Source: Methylobacterium sp. Leaf117
GTDB lineage: Bacteria > Pseudomonadota > Alphaproteobacteria > Rhizobiales > Beijerinckiaceae
Length of the DNA stretch: 64,000 nucleotides
Reading direction: 5' to 3'
NCBI RefSeq assembly: GCF_001422985.1
Contig: NZ_LMNL01000036.1
Span: 7,501-71,500 of the forward strand
A model generated the notes under the pieces. That model was not told where the DNA came from. It saw nothing but the letters and a program-made list of their open reading frames with translations, and ran no database searches. Shown piece by piece: positions 35,933 through 43,938 of the stretch. Every line of letters begins with the position of its first letter. Position 1 is the first letter of the stretch. Made by a program: the position numbers and the translations under genes.

Positions 35933-36307
35933 TCACACCGCGCGCAGGGGCGGCTCCAGCACGGCCAACACCCGGGCGAGATCGGTGCCACGCTTCATCA
36001 CCAGCCCGGAGGCTGCCACCACCGCGTAGGCGCCCTGACGCCGGGCTAGCTTCGGGTCCTTCTCGACCCGGTACAGTGGCATCTCCGAGCTGCGCCGATA
36101 GATCGAGAACACCGCCTTGTCGCGGCGGAAATCGAGGGCGTAGTCGCGCCATTCCCCCTGCGACACCATCCGGCCGTAGAGATTGAAGATCACGCGCAGC
36201 TCGGCACGGTCGAAGGCGATCTGAGGGGTGACCGGCACGTTCGGGAAGGGGATGACCCGGGCGGCAGGCTCGGGCAATCGCGGATCGGCACCGGTTGTTT
36301 CGCTCAT
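35933..36307 (-). CDS. DUF2794 family protein
   Basis: A 124-residue soluble protein typical of Rhizobiales. Diagnostic stretch: VTPQIAFDRAELRVIFNLYG, GEWRDYALDF, AVFSIYRRSSEMPLYRVEK. Function unknown. Start ATG 36305-36307 has a good AGGAG. It converges on the BI-1 gene across a shared terminator. Confidence 0.85.
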   Translation of the reverse strand: MSETTGADPRLPEPAARVIPFPNVPVTPQIAFDRAELRVIFNLYGRMVSQGEWRDYALDFRRDKAVFSIYRRSSEMPLYRVEKDPKLARRQGAYAVVAASGLVMKRGTDLARVLAVLEPPLRAV

Positions 36308-36706
36308 CGTCGCTCCTGTCCGGGGATTGATCCCTCATCATGGTGCCGTGCCTTCCCACCCGCAAGGGCGGCGATTCGGCCGGGCGCCGGCAAGACTCAT
36401 CATCACGATTTTGCCGCCGTCAGGCCCAGGGTCGGCCTTGATGAGCGCCGATACCTGTGGCCGAAACTTCGTCGATCCCGTGCCGGTGCGGCGTCCGATC
36501 TTCACGGCTCCCCAGCTCCTCGGCCGGCGCCCGGGTCCACGGGGCCGACATTCCAGAGGTTTCGAGACCCAAGGACTTCAGGCCGCCTCTTCGGAGCGCG
36601 GCCCTTTTTTTGAAGTTTGCCTGCGAAGCCCGCGCCGCGACGAAAATCTTCTACCGCGGCGGCAAAGTCCGGCTAAGAAGACTGAAATGTACCGCGGGGA
36701 CGGATC
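36308..36706. other. Gap upstream of bluB
   Basis: About 400 bp between the divergent DUF2794 and bluB genes. No credible gene. I looked for a cobalamin riboswitch core and did not find one. The one clear element is the intrinsic terminator at 36581-36611, which has no gene of its own upstream on the plus strand. Confidence 0.5.
36581..36611 (+). terminator. Orphan intrinsic terminator upstream of bluB
   Basis: GGCCGC-CTC-TTCG-GAG-c-GCGGCC followed by seven T. A UUCG tetraloop caps the stem, with one bulged C. It lies 96 bp before the bluB start; the nearest plus-strand gene on its left ended 780 bp earlier at another terminator. Confidence 0.8.
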
Positions 36707-37339
36707 GTGGCCAGCTTCGATGCCGATTTTCGTGAGACGCTCACGACCTTGTTCGCCTGGCGCCGCGACGTGCGCCGCTTTCGGACCGACCCGGTGGACG
36801 AGACGCTGCTGCAGCGCTGCCTCGACCTGGCGGCCTTCAGCCCCTCGGTCGGCAACAGCCAGCCCTGGCGCTTCGTCCGCGTCAGCGATGCGGACCGCCG
36901 CGCCGCGGTGATCGCAAGTTTCGAGCGGTGCAACGCGGCCGCGGCCGAAGCCTATCAGGCGGAGCAGCGCGAGGCCTATGTGCGGCTGAAGCTCGCGGGC
37001 CTGCGAGAAGCGCCGGTGCACCTCGCGGTGTTCTGCGACGAGGCCACGGTGACCGGCCACGGCCTCGGGCGGGCGACCATGCCGGAGATGCTGCGCTACT
37101 CCGTCGTCACCGCCGTCCAGACCTTCTGGCTCGCAGCACGCGCCCATGGACTGGGAGTCGGCTGGGTCTCGATCCTCGAGCCTGGAGCCGTCTGCAAAAC
37201 GCTGGACGTTCCCTGTGCCTGGAGCCTCGTGGCCTATCTCTGCGTCGGGTTTCCGGTCGAGGAGCACGAAGACCCGGAGCTTGTCCGTCACGGCTGGCAG
37301 CAGCGGCTCGCATCCGGCATGACCCTGATCGAGCGCTAA
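36707..37339 (+). CDS. bluB: 5,6-dimethylbenzimidazole synthase
   Basis: A 210-residue flavin-destructase of the nitroreductase fold. BluB cannibalises FMNH2 with O2 to make the lower ligand of vitamin B12. N-terminal WRRDVRRFRTDPVDETLLQR and AAFSPSVGNSQPWRFVRV bind flavin; the central HLAVFCDEATVTGHGLGR and PEMLRYSVVTAVQTFWLAAR are BluB-typical. GTG start with a GGGG site. No other cobalamin genes are nearby. The orphan terminator in its leader suggests conditional transcription. Confidence 0.93.
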   Translation: MASFDADFRETLTTLFAWRRDVRRFRTDPVDETLLQRCLDLAAFSPSVGNSQPWRFVRVSDADRRAAVIASFERCNAAAAEAYQAEQREAYVRLKLAGLREAPVHLAVFCDEATVTGHGLGRATMPEMLRYSVVTAVQTFWLAARAHGLGVGWVSILEPGAVCKTLDVPCAWSLVAYLCVGFPVEEHEDPELVRHGWQQRLASGMTLIER

Positions 37340-37536
37340 GGACCGTTCGGATCAACAGAGTCAACGAAGTCTAAAGATGAACACTCGGATTTAGCTTGAT
37401 TGTGGTCGCGGGACTTTACCGCGCTTGCTGATTTCCGGGTCATACGGCACGCTCAGCACTTCGCTTTACCGGAACGAGACCTTGGATGCGCGATTGATGA
37501 TCGGGCAAACGGTCACGCTTTCGGAAGGCACGGGTC

Positions 37537-38067
37537 ATGGTTCGGCAGGGCAGATGGGTTTTGGCGCTCGCAGGGGCGGTCCTCGGGGTGAACGGCGGGG
37601 AAGCAAACTTCCTGGTGGCTTCGGCCCAGGCGCGCGAGGTCGTCGCCTTTCATGAAGGCGTGATGCCCGGCTCGATCATCGTCCGCACCTCGGAGCGCCG
37701 CCTCTATCTCGTCAACGGCGACGGCACCGCGATTCGCTATCCAGTGGCCGTCGGCAAGCCCGGCAAACAGTGGAGCGGCGCCACCCAGATCGACGGCAAG
37801 TATGTCGAGCCGGCCTGGTCGCCGCCGCGCGAGGTCAAGCGCGACAACCCGCGTCTGCCCTCGGTGATCGCCGGTGGATCGCCGTCCAATCCCATGGGCG
37901 TCGCCGCCATGACCCTCGCGGGCGGCGAGTACGCCATCCACGGCACCAACCGGCCGAATTCCATCGGCACTTACGCCTCCTACGGCTGTATCCGCATGTA
38001 CAACCAGGACATCACCGACTTGTATGAGCGCGTCTCGGTGGGCACGCAGGTCTACGTGACGCGCTGA
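37537..38067 (+). CDS. L,D-transpeptidase (YkuD domain)
   Basis: A 176-residue exported peptidoglycan enzyme. Signal peptide at the N-terminus (VLALAGAVLGVNGG ... ASAQA), then the YkuD domain ending in the catalytic motif HGTNRPNSIGTYASYGCIRM, with active-site Cys and conserved His, Ser, Gly and Arg. It would form 3-3 crosslinks or attach outer-membrane proteins to peptidoglycan in the periplasm. The compact size (one domain, no LysM) is normal. Stands alone between bluB and the acid-sugar operon. Confidence 0.93.
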   Translation: MVRQGRWVLALAGAVLGVNGGEANFLVASAQAREVVAFHEGVMPGSIIVRTSERRLYLVNGDGTAIRYPVAVGKPGKQWSGATQIDGKYVEPAWSPPREVKRDNPRLPSVIAGGSPSNPMGVAAMTLAGGEYAIHGTNRPNSIGTYASYGCIRMYNQDITDLYERVSVGTQVYVTR

Positions 38068-38083
38068 CTCCGTCGCGCGCCGA

Positions 38084-38134
38084 GCGCGCGGCGCGTCGAA
38101 ACAGGCGCGCGGCGCGTCGAAACAGGCGCGCGGC
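38084..38134. repeat. 21-bp tandem repeat
   Basis: Two perfect copies of a 21-bp unit (start GCGCGCGGCGCG, end TCGAAACAG) at 38084-38104 and 38105-38125, plus the first 9 bases of a third. It lies 17 bp beyond the L,D-transpeptidase stop. Confidence 0.85.
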
Positions 38135-38517
38135 TCTGGCTGGACAAGCGTGCCGGCGCCGCCAGGGTACGCCGTTCCAGCCTTGCGAACGCCGCCCCTC
38201 TCTCAGATCCGACGAAGAGCGCCGTCCCGCCCTGCCGGATCGGCTCCGACGCGACCATCCGATCGACGGGGCGGTTCTCGATCGGCATCCGCGAATCCGA
38301 CAGTCCCGAGACGCGCAGCGCGGCCGTTGGCCGGGCGAAGGTCCCCTGTGCGAAGCCATCGCTCCGCCATCTCGCGTAGGCGGTTCGAGGCCGCCCCTGG
38401 CGCGACGCCACCGGACGCGCGCTGGCGTCCGCCGCATCGCTGGACCCGTCACTCGCGCCCGCCGTGCCTGTCCCGACCCCGCCATTTGTGCGCGACTTGC
38501 GCAATTTCATTGACGAA

Positions 38518-38534
38518 CTGCGCAAAATGCGCAG
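38518..38534. promoter_or_regulatory. Palindromic operator, upstream copy
   Basis: CTGCGCAAAATGCGCAG: perfect 7-bp arms around AAA. A related TTGCGCAA lies at 38497-38504. Probable repressor site for the acid-sugar operon. Confidence 0.6.
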
Positions 38535-38611
38535 ATGATTGTCGTCGTTCCGGGAGGAAACGTGTTCGTTGCCGATTGTTCGGCAGATCCGGGATGAAAT
38601 CAGAATCAAAA

Positions 38612-38628
38612 TTGCGCAAAATGCGCAG
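38612..38628. promoter_or_regulatory. Palindromic operator, start-proximal copy
   Basis: TTGCGCAAAATGCGCAG, identical to the upstream copy except the first base. It ends 14 bp before the kdgT ATG, next to the Shine-Dalgarno. Centre-to-centre distance to the other copy is 94 bp, about nine helical turns, compatible with looping. Confidence 0.6.
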
Positions 38629-38642
38629 GGAGATCGTCCGAC

Positions 38643-39671
38643 ATGCAGATCCCGATCAAACGGACCATCGAATCCGTGCCTGGCGGCATGATGGTCGTGC
38701 CGTTGCTGGCCGGCGCCCTGATCGCCACGTTCTTCCCCGGCACGCCAAAGCTGTTCGGATCGTTCACCGGAGCGCTGTTTTCCGGCGCTCTGACGATCCT
38801 GGCGGTCTTCTACGTCTGCATGGGCGCCAGCATCGATTTCCGCGCGACGCCCTATATCATGAAGAAGGGCGGCACCCTGCTGATCGTCAAGGTCGGCATC
38901 GCCATGATCCTCGGCCTGATCTTCGGGCAGGTGCTCGGCGAAGCGCCGGTGGCGGCCGGCTTGTTCGCGGGGCTGTCGACCCTCGCCATCGTCGCCGCAA
39001 TGAACGACACCAATGGCGGACTCTATATGGCGTTGATGGGCCAGTACGGGCGCCCGCGGGACGTCGGCGCCTACACCGTGATGTCGCTGGAGAGCGGGCC
39101 GTTCCTGACCATGGTGACTCTCGGGGTGGCGGGGCTCTCGGCCTTCCCCTGGCAGACACTCGTCGGCGCGATCCTGCCGCTGCTCGTCGGCATGATCATC
39201 GGCAACCTCGACCGTGAGATGCGAGCCTTCCTCAGCCGGGCGATTCCCGTGATGATCCCGTTCTTCGCCTTCGCGCTCGGGGCGGGCCTCGACCTGTCGA
39301 AGGTCTGGCAGGCCGGCCTGCTCGGCCTCGCCATGGGGGTCGCCGTGGTGGTCTTCACCGGCATCCCGCTGTTCTTCGCCGATCGCCTGACCGGGGGGAC
39401 CGGCGTCGCGGGCGTCGCCGCGGCCTCGACGGCGGGCAACGCGGCGGCGGTGCCGGCGATCGTCGCCTCCGCCAACCCGGCCTATGCCGATGCGGCCGGG
39501 CCGGCGACCATCCTGGTGGCCGCCTGCGTCGTCGTCACGGCGATCCTGGTTCCGATCCTCACCGCCTGGGTGTCGCGGCGCTTCGGCGATCCCGAAGTGG
39601 TTGGCGCCGAAGTGGCTGGCGCCGAGGAGGCTACAGATTTCGCCGCCGCGCCGACCGTTGCCGGCCGCTGA
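38643..39671 (+). CDS. kdgT: 2-keto-3-deoxygluconate permease family transporter
   Basis: A 342-residue inner-membrane protein with about ten helices, of the KdgT family (cation symport of acid sugars). Text: VPGGMMVVPLLAGALIATFF, MKKGGTLLIVKVGIAMILG, AMNDTNGGLYMALMGQYG, SLESGPFLTMVTLG. The C-terminal ~30 residues (VGAEVAGAEEATDF) are hydrophilic. Given the DtnK/PdxA2 genes that follow by 2 bp and overlap, the likely cargo is a tetronate (D-threonate or D-erythronate) rather than KDG. Controlled by the palindromes just upstream. Confidence 0.9.
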   Translation: MQIPIKRTIESVPGGMMVVPLLAGALIATFFPGTPKLFGSFTGALFSGALTILAVFYVCMGASIDFRATPYIMKKGGTLLIVKVGIAMILGLIFGQVLGEAPVAAGLFAGLSTLAIVAAMNDTNGGLYMALMGQYGRPRDVGAYTVMSLESGPFLTMVTLGVAGLSAFPWQTLVGAILPLLVGMIIGNLDREMRAFLSRAIPVMIPFFAFALGAGLDLSKVWQAGLLGLAMGVAVVVFTGIPLFFADRLTGGTGVAGVAAASTAGNAAAVPAIVASANPAYADAAGPATILVAACVVVTAILVPILTAWVSRRFGDPEVVGAEVAGAEEATDFAAAPTVAGR

Positions 39672-39673
39672 CG

Positions 39674-40939
39674 ATGTCCGGCCGCTGGCTCATTCTCGCC
39701 GATGACCTGACCGGCGCCGCGGATTGCGCCATCGCGTTCGGGCGCCGCGGCCTCGCGGCCGCGGTGACCTGGGACGTCACCACCTCGGGCGATGTCTCCC
39801 CGGATGACTCCAGGCCCCTGCCGGTGCTCGCCTACGACGCGGACAGCCGCGGCCTGTCCGCGTCCGACGCCGCCGAGCGCCATCGCGGCCTCCTCGAACG
39901 CTGGCTCGAACCGGACAGGGTTCTGTTCAAGAAGATCGATTCGACGCTTCGGGGACAACCCGCCGCCGAGACCGCCGCCACGATGGCCCACCTGATGGAA
40001 CGGACCGGCGCGGCCTTCGGGATCTGCGCCCCCGCCTTCCCGGCGACCGGCCGAACCACGCTGGCGGGCCACGTCCATGTCTCCGGACGTCCCTTGGAGG
40101 ATGCCGAGGTCTGGCGCCGGGACCACACCTACGCCAGTGCCAATTTAGGCTTCGTGCTGGGCACGGCCGAGATCGAGACGACGCTGGTTCCGCTCTCCGT
40201 CATCCGCAGCCCCGATCTCGCGTCCCGTCTCGCCCGCATCGCCGAGGGCGGACCGGGCGTGGCGATCTGCGATGCCGAGACGGACGGGGATCTGGCGCGG
40301 ATCGCGGCGGCGAGCCTTGCCGTGGCGCCGGTTCCCTTCTTCATCGGCAGCGCCGGGCTGGCCCACGCCCTCGCGGACACCCTTGCGCCCGCCCCGACGG
40401 GGGCGGTCCACATCCCCCCGAGCCGATCCGGCAGCCTGATCGTCGTCGGGTCGCTCGCGGCGGCCTCGCGCGCGGCCATGCGAAGGCTTGCGGCGCAAGA
40501 CCACGTCGTCCATCTGCCGGTCTCGCCCGATACGCTGCTGGGCGATCCGGCCGGCCGGGCCGATCTGGCCGCCCGCGTCGCCGCCGTGATCGCGGCGGGG
40601 GACGACGCCCTGGTGGAGATCGCCATCGGCGACGCCCTCGACATGAGCCTCGGACCGCGCCTTGCGCGGGCGCTCGCCGAGGCCCTCGATCCGATCGCGG
40701 CGCGGATCGGCGCCGTCGCGGCGACCGGCGGCGAGACCGCCGCCGCCCTCCTCGCCCGCTTCGGCATCGACGGGATTCGCCTCGTCGACGAGATCGAACC
40801 CGGCGTTTCCCTCGGCCTGACCCTGGGCCGTCTCTCGATTCCCGTCGCCACGAAGGCCGGCGCCTTCGGCGACGCCGAGAGCCTCATCCGTATCAGCGAG
40901 CGCCTGCGCGCCGTCCGAACCCAAGGAAGCTTCTCATGA
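39674..40939 (+). CDS. dtnK: Four-carbon acid sugar kinase (DUF1537)
   Basis: A 421-residue ATP-dependent kinase of the DUF1537 family, shown in other bacteria to phosphorylate D-threonate or D-erythronate at O4. N-domain: WLILADDLTGAADCAIAFGRRG (substrate site), FKKIDSTLRGQ. C-domain: SLIVVGSLAAASRAAMRRL, AATGGETAAALLARFGI (nucleotide-binding), GVSLGLTLG. It starts 2 bp after kdgT and its TGA overlaps the pdxA2 ATG, so the genes are coupled. Acts in the cytosol on the imported sugar acid. Confidence 0.9.
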   Translation: MSGRWLILADDLTGAADCAIAFGRRGLAAAVTWDVTTSGDVSPDDSRPLPVLAYDADSRGLSASDAAERHRGLLERWLEPDRVLFKKIDSTLRGQPAAETAATMAHLMERTGAAFGICAPAFPATGRTTLAGHVHVSGRPLEDAEVWRRDHTYASANLGFVLGTAEIETTLVPLSVIRSPDLASRLARIAEGGPGVAICDAETDGDLARIAAASLAVAPVPFFIGSAGLAHALADTLAPAPTGAVHIPPSRSGSLIVVGSLAAASRAAMRRLAAQDHVVHLPVSPDTLLGDPAGRADLAARVAAVIAAGDDALVEIAIGDALDMSLGPRLARALAEALDPIAARIGAVAATGGETAAALLARFGIDGIRLVDEIEPGVSLGLTLGRLSIPVATKAGAFGDAESLIRISERLRAVRTQGSFS

Positions 40940-41937
40940 CCCGTCCGACCATCGCGATCACCATGGGCGATCCCGCCGGCATCGGCCCGGAGATCATCAT
41001 GAAGGCGCTGGCGCACGCGGATGTCCGGGCCCTGTGCCAGCCCCTGGTGATCGGCGATGCCGAACGTCTCCGGCAGGCCGGCCGGCTCGTCGGCACCGAC
41101 ATGTCCGTCGAGTCCCTGTCCGATGCCGGCGCGGCGGACTTCCAGAAGACGGCGGTTCAGTGCCTGGACCTCCAGGTCGTCCCCGCCGACCTGCCGTTCG
41201 GCCAGGTCTCCCCGGTCGCGGGCGAGGCGGCCTACCGCTACATCGAGAAGGCCGTCGAGGTGGTCCAGGCCGGGCAGGCCCAGGGCATCTGCACCGCGCC
41301 GCTCTCCAAGGAGGCCCTCCACGCCGCCGGTCACAAGTTTCCGGGCCATACCGAGCTGCTCGCGCATCTCACGGGTACGCCCGAAGTCTCGATGATGCTG
41401 GTCTCGCCCAAGCTCCGGGTCATCCACGTCACGACCCATATCGGGCTCATCGACGCCATCGCGAAGATCGAGCCCGGCCTGGTCGAGCGCGTGATCGCAC
41501 GCGGCCACGGCGTCCTGGTCAAGGCCGGGATCGCCAACCCCAAGATCGGCGTCTGCGCGATCAATCCGCACGCCGGCGAGAACGGCCTGTTCGGCCGGGG
41601 CGAGGAAGCGGCCAAGATCACGCCTGCGATCGAGGCCTGCCGCGCCAAGGGCTGGGACGTGCGCGGCCCGCTGCCGGCCGACACCCTGTTCTTCCTGGCC
41701 GGACGTGGCGATTACGACATGGTGGTGGCGATGTATCACGATCAGGGTCACGGCCCGATCAAGGTGCTGGGCCTCGAGGCCGGCGTGAACATCACCGTGG
41801 GGCTGCCGGTGATCCGTACCTCCGTCGACCACGGCACCGCCTTCGACATCGCCGGGACCGGCATCGCCGACGAGCGCAGCCTGATCGAGGCCCTGCGTCA
41901 GGCCGTCGACCTCGCTCCGAAGGCGCAAGCCGCCTGA
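40936..41937 (+). CDS. pdxA2: 4-phospho-D-threonate 3-dehydrogenase (PdxA2)
   Basis: A 333-residue NAD-dependent, metal-dependent oxidative decarboxylase of the PdxA family. ITMGDPAGIGPEI opens the fold; GHTELLAHLTG, TTHIGLIDAI and MYHDQGHGPIKVLG supply the metal-binding His. The GHGPIK version and the context distinguish it from PdxA of vitamin B6 synthesis. With DtnK it yields dihydroxyacetone phosphate and CO2. ATGA overlap with dtnK. Known pathway for D-threonate/D-erythronate; exact stereochemistry cannot be read here. Confidence 0.88.
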   Translation: MTRPTIAITMGDPAGIGPEIIMKALAHADVRALCQPLVIGDAERLRQAGRLVGTDMSVESLSDAGAADFQKTAVQCLDLQVVPADLPFGQVSPVAGEAAYRYIEKAVEVVQAGQAQGICTAPLSKEALHAAGHKFPGHTELLAHLTGTPEVSMMLVSPKLRVIHVTTHIGLIDAIAKIEPGLVERVIARGHGVLVKAGIANPKIGVCAINPHAGENGLFGRGEEAAKITPAIEACRAKGWDVRGPLPADTLFFLAGRGDYDMVVAMYHDQGHGPIKVLGLEAGVNITVGLPVIRTSVDHGTAFDIAGTGIADERSLIEALRQAVDLAPKAQAA

Positions 41938-42031
41938 GACACGAGGCTTTCCGGCGGGGATGGCTGAAACCTCCTGGCCAGCGCCGCCGGGCTCAGCCAT
42001 GACGCGGGACCGAAGGCCGGAGGACCGCCCC

Positions 42032-42805
42032 ATGTCGATGCGCAGCCAGGAGCGCCGGAACCTGCTGCTGGAGGCCCTGAGCGTCGGCGAGATCGACGTC
42101 GACGAGGTCGCCCTGCGCCTGAACGTCTCCGCCTCGACGGTGCGGCGCGACCTTCAGCACCTCTCGGCGATCCGCGCCGTGCGCCGGACCTATGGCGGCG
42201 CGATCCTGGCGAGCCGCCCGCCGGAAACCACGCTGGCCGAGCGGCTCGCGGTGAACGGCGCCGAGAAGCGGGCGATCGCGCGGGCCGCCCTCGACCTGGT
42301 GGCGGATGGCGACACGCTGATCCTCGATGCCGGCTCGACCGTGGCCGCCTTCGGCCAGCTTCTCGCCAAGCGGCGGCTTCGGATCATCACCAACAACCTG
42401 GCGCTCCTGCCCTTCCTCACCGAGGCACCGGGGCTCGACCTCGTGGTGCTGGGGGGGGCGCTGCGGGCCACCAGCATGAGCACCATCGGACCGCTCGCGG
42501 TCGAAGCGCTGCGCTTGATGACGGCCGATCGCGCGATCCTGAGCGCGGACGGCGTCGTGGCGGGACGCGGCCTGTGCGAGGCCAGCCTGGATCAGGTCAC
42601 GCTCAAATCGCTCATGATGCGGCAGGCCCGCGAGGTGATCGTGCTGGCCGATGCGAGCAAGCTCGGTCGGGCGGAGCAGACCGCCTGGGCGCCGCTCCCC
42701 CGGAACTGGACCCTGGTGACGGATTCGCACGAGCCGGCGGAGGAATTGCAGAGCCTCTCCGAAGCCGGCGCCGTATTGCGCATCGCCACCGCCTCCGAGA
42801 CGTGA
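42032..42805 (+). CDS. DeoR-family transcriptional regulator
   Basis: A 257-residue sugar-responsive repressor. N-terminal winged helix (EIDVDEVALRLNVSASTVRRDLQHL), then the DeoR sugar-phosphate-sensing domain (GDTLILDAGSTVAAFGQLL, ITNNLALL, ADRAILSADGV). I start at ATG 42032, preceded by GGAGGA; upstream in-frame ATGs lack such a site. It lies inside the acid-sugar cluster and is the natural candidate to bind the palindromes at 38518 and 38612, with a phosphorylated tetronate as inducer (inference). Confidence 0.9.
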   Translation: MSMRSQERRNLLLEALSVGEIDVDEVALRLNVSASTVRRDLQHLSAIRAVRRTYGGAILASRPPETTLAERLAVNGAEKRAIARAALDLVADGDTLILDAGSTVAAFGQLLAKRRLRIITNNLALLPFLTEAPGLDLVVLGGALRATSMSTIGPLAVEALRLMTADRAILSADGVVAGRGLCEASLDQVTLKSLMMRQAREVIVLADASKLGRAEQTAWAPLPRNWTLVTDSHEPAEELQSLSEAGAVLRIATASET

Positions 42806-42886
42806 ATTGGAAGCCTCCCGGGCGCTGGCGCCTGCGGCCCGAAGAACCTCGTCTCCGCAACCCTCATCCCTGAAAGCCTTTCGCCT

Positions 42887-43870
42887 ATGACGCACGACAC
42901 CCTTGCTCTCGGAATCATCGGCGCCGGCATCATGGGCGAGCGCATGCTCGGTGTTTTGTCCGGTCCGGATGCCGGGCGGGATGCCGGGTCCGTGCGGGTC
43001 GCCGGGATCTGGGACCCGTCCGAAGCGGCGCTCGCGCGCATCGCCGCCCGATATCCGGCGGTTCCGAGGCTGGCGGATGCGGATGCGCTCATCGCGGCCA
43101 GCGCCTGCGTCTACGTGGCCTCGCCGCCCGCCTCGCATCTTGGCTATGCGCGCCGGGCCGCGGCGGCCGGCCGGAGCCTCTTCCTGGAGAAGCCGCTGGC
43201 CGTCGATGTGGCGGAGGCGCGCCGCTTCGTGGATGAGGTCGACATCCGGGGCGCGGTCAATTTCCCGTTCGCCGCCGCGCCGGCCGTCGCCACGCTCGTG
43301 CGCTGGATCGCCGAGGGGGTCGTCGGGACGCCGCGCCGCCTCACCATCGCGGTCGCCTTCGCGCACTGGCCCCGGCCCTGGCAGGCGGATGCGGTGAACT
43401 GGCTCGATGCACGCGCCGAGGGCGGTTTCACGCGCGAGGTCGTCTCGCACTTCCTGTTCCTGGCCCGGCGTCTCCTCGGCCCTTTGGCATCGCTGGAGGG
43501 TCATGCCGACTTCCCGCAGGCCGGTCGGGCGGAGCGGGCGATCGAGGCGACGCTGTCGGCGGGCGGCGTCCCGGTCCACCTTCGAGGCCGAGTCGGCGGA
43601 ACGGACCTCGCCGACCACAACACCTGGACCCTGGAAGGCGACGCCGGCACCATTCGCCTGCGCGACTGGTCCATCGCCGAGCGGATGGGACCGGACGGGC
43701 ATTTCGTAGCTGCGGAGGACGCGTTACCCAACGATCGCGCCCGGCTGATCGCCCTTCGGGGTCAACTGGACGGCGTCGTCCGGATGGCGCACGGCGAGCC
43801 GCATCCCCTCGCCACCTTCGCCGAAGCGCTGAACGTTCAGGAGATCGTCGAGAGCCTGATCGCCGCGTGA
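42887..43870 (+). CDS. Gfo/Idh/MocA family oxidoreductase
   Basis: A 327-residue NAD(P)-dependent dehydrogenase. Rossmann motif LGIIGAGIMGERML; the catalytic EKP motif is in LFLEKPLAVDVAEARRFVDE; the C-terminal half is the alpha/beta GFO_IDH_MocA_C domain. Family members oxidise sugars, sugar acids or lactones. It follows the DeoR gene by 81 bp and is probably part of the same catabolic unit, perhaps feeding a lactone or aldonate into the DtnK route. Substrate not identifiable. Confidence 0.87.
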   Translation: MTHDTLALGIIGAGIMGERMLGVLSGPDAGRDAGSVRVAGIWDPSEAALARIAARYPAVPRLADADALIAASACVYVASPPASHLGYARRAAAAGRSLFLEKPLAVDVAEARRFVDEVDIRGAVNFPFAAAPAVATLVRWIAEGVVGTPRRLTIAVAFAHWPRPWQADAVNWLDARAEGGFTREVVSHFLFLARRLLGPLASLEGHADFPQAGRAERAIEATLSAGGVPVHLRGRVGGTDLADHNTWTLEGDAGTIRLRDWSIAERMGPDGHFVAAEDALPNDRARLIALRGQLDGVVRMAHGEPHPLATFAEALNVQEIVESLIAA

Positions 43871-43938
43871 GCCCGTCCCCGGGAGACATCGACGGCCGGG
43901 ATCGACGGGTCCGAACCGCCAGCGTTCGCGCGCGGTCT

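Larger units (their letters stand above)
38068..38642. other. Intergenic region with repeats and operators
   Basis: 575 bp. Left part: a GC hairpin right after the transpeptidase stop and a 21-bp tandem repeat. A minus-strand frame here reads Arg/Ser-rich text with no family features; I do not call it a gene. Right part: the control region of the kdgT operon with paired palindromes (listed separately) and a further perfect dyad TGCCGA-TTGT-TCGGCA at 38570-38585. Confidence 0.6.

Noticed and set aside
36308..36706. Cobalamin riboswitch for bluB
   Set aside because: No B12-box or conserved core sequences found on the plus strand; only a terminator is evident.
38052..38609. Minus-strand frame in the gap before kdgT, with a short APVSTRR repeat
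   Set aside because: Arg/Ser-rich, overlaps the operators and the 21-bp repeat, has no ribosome site or recognisable domain; the peptide repeat only mirrors the DNA repeat.
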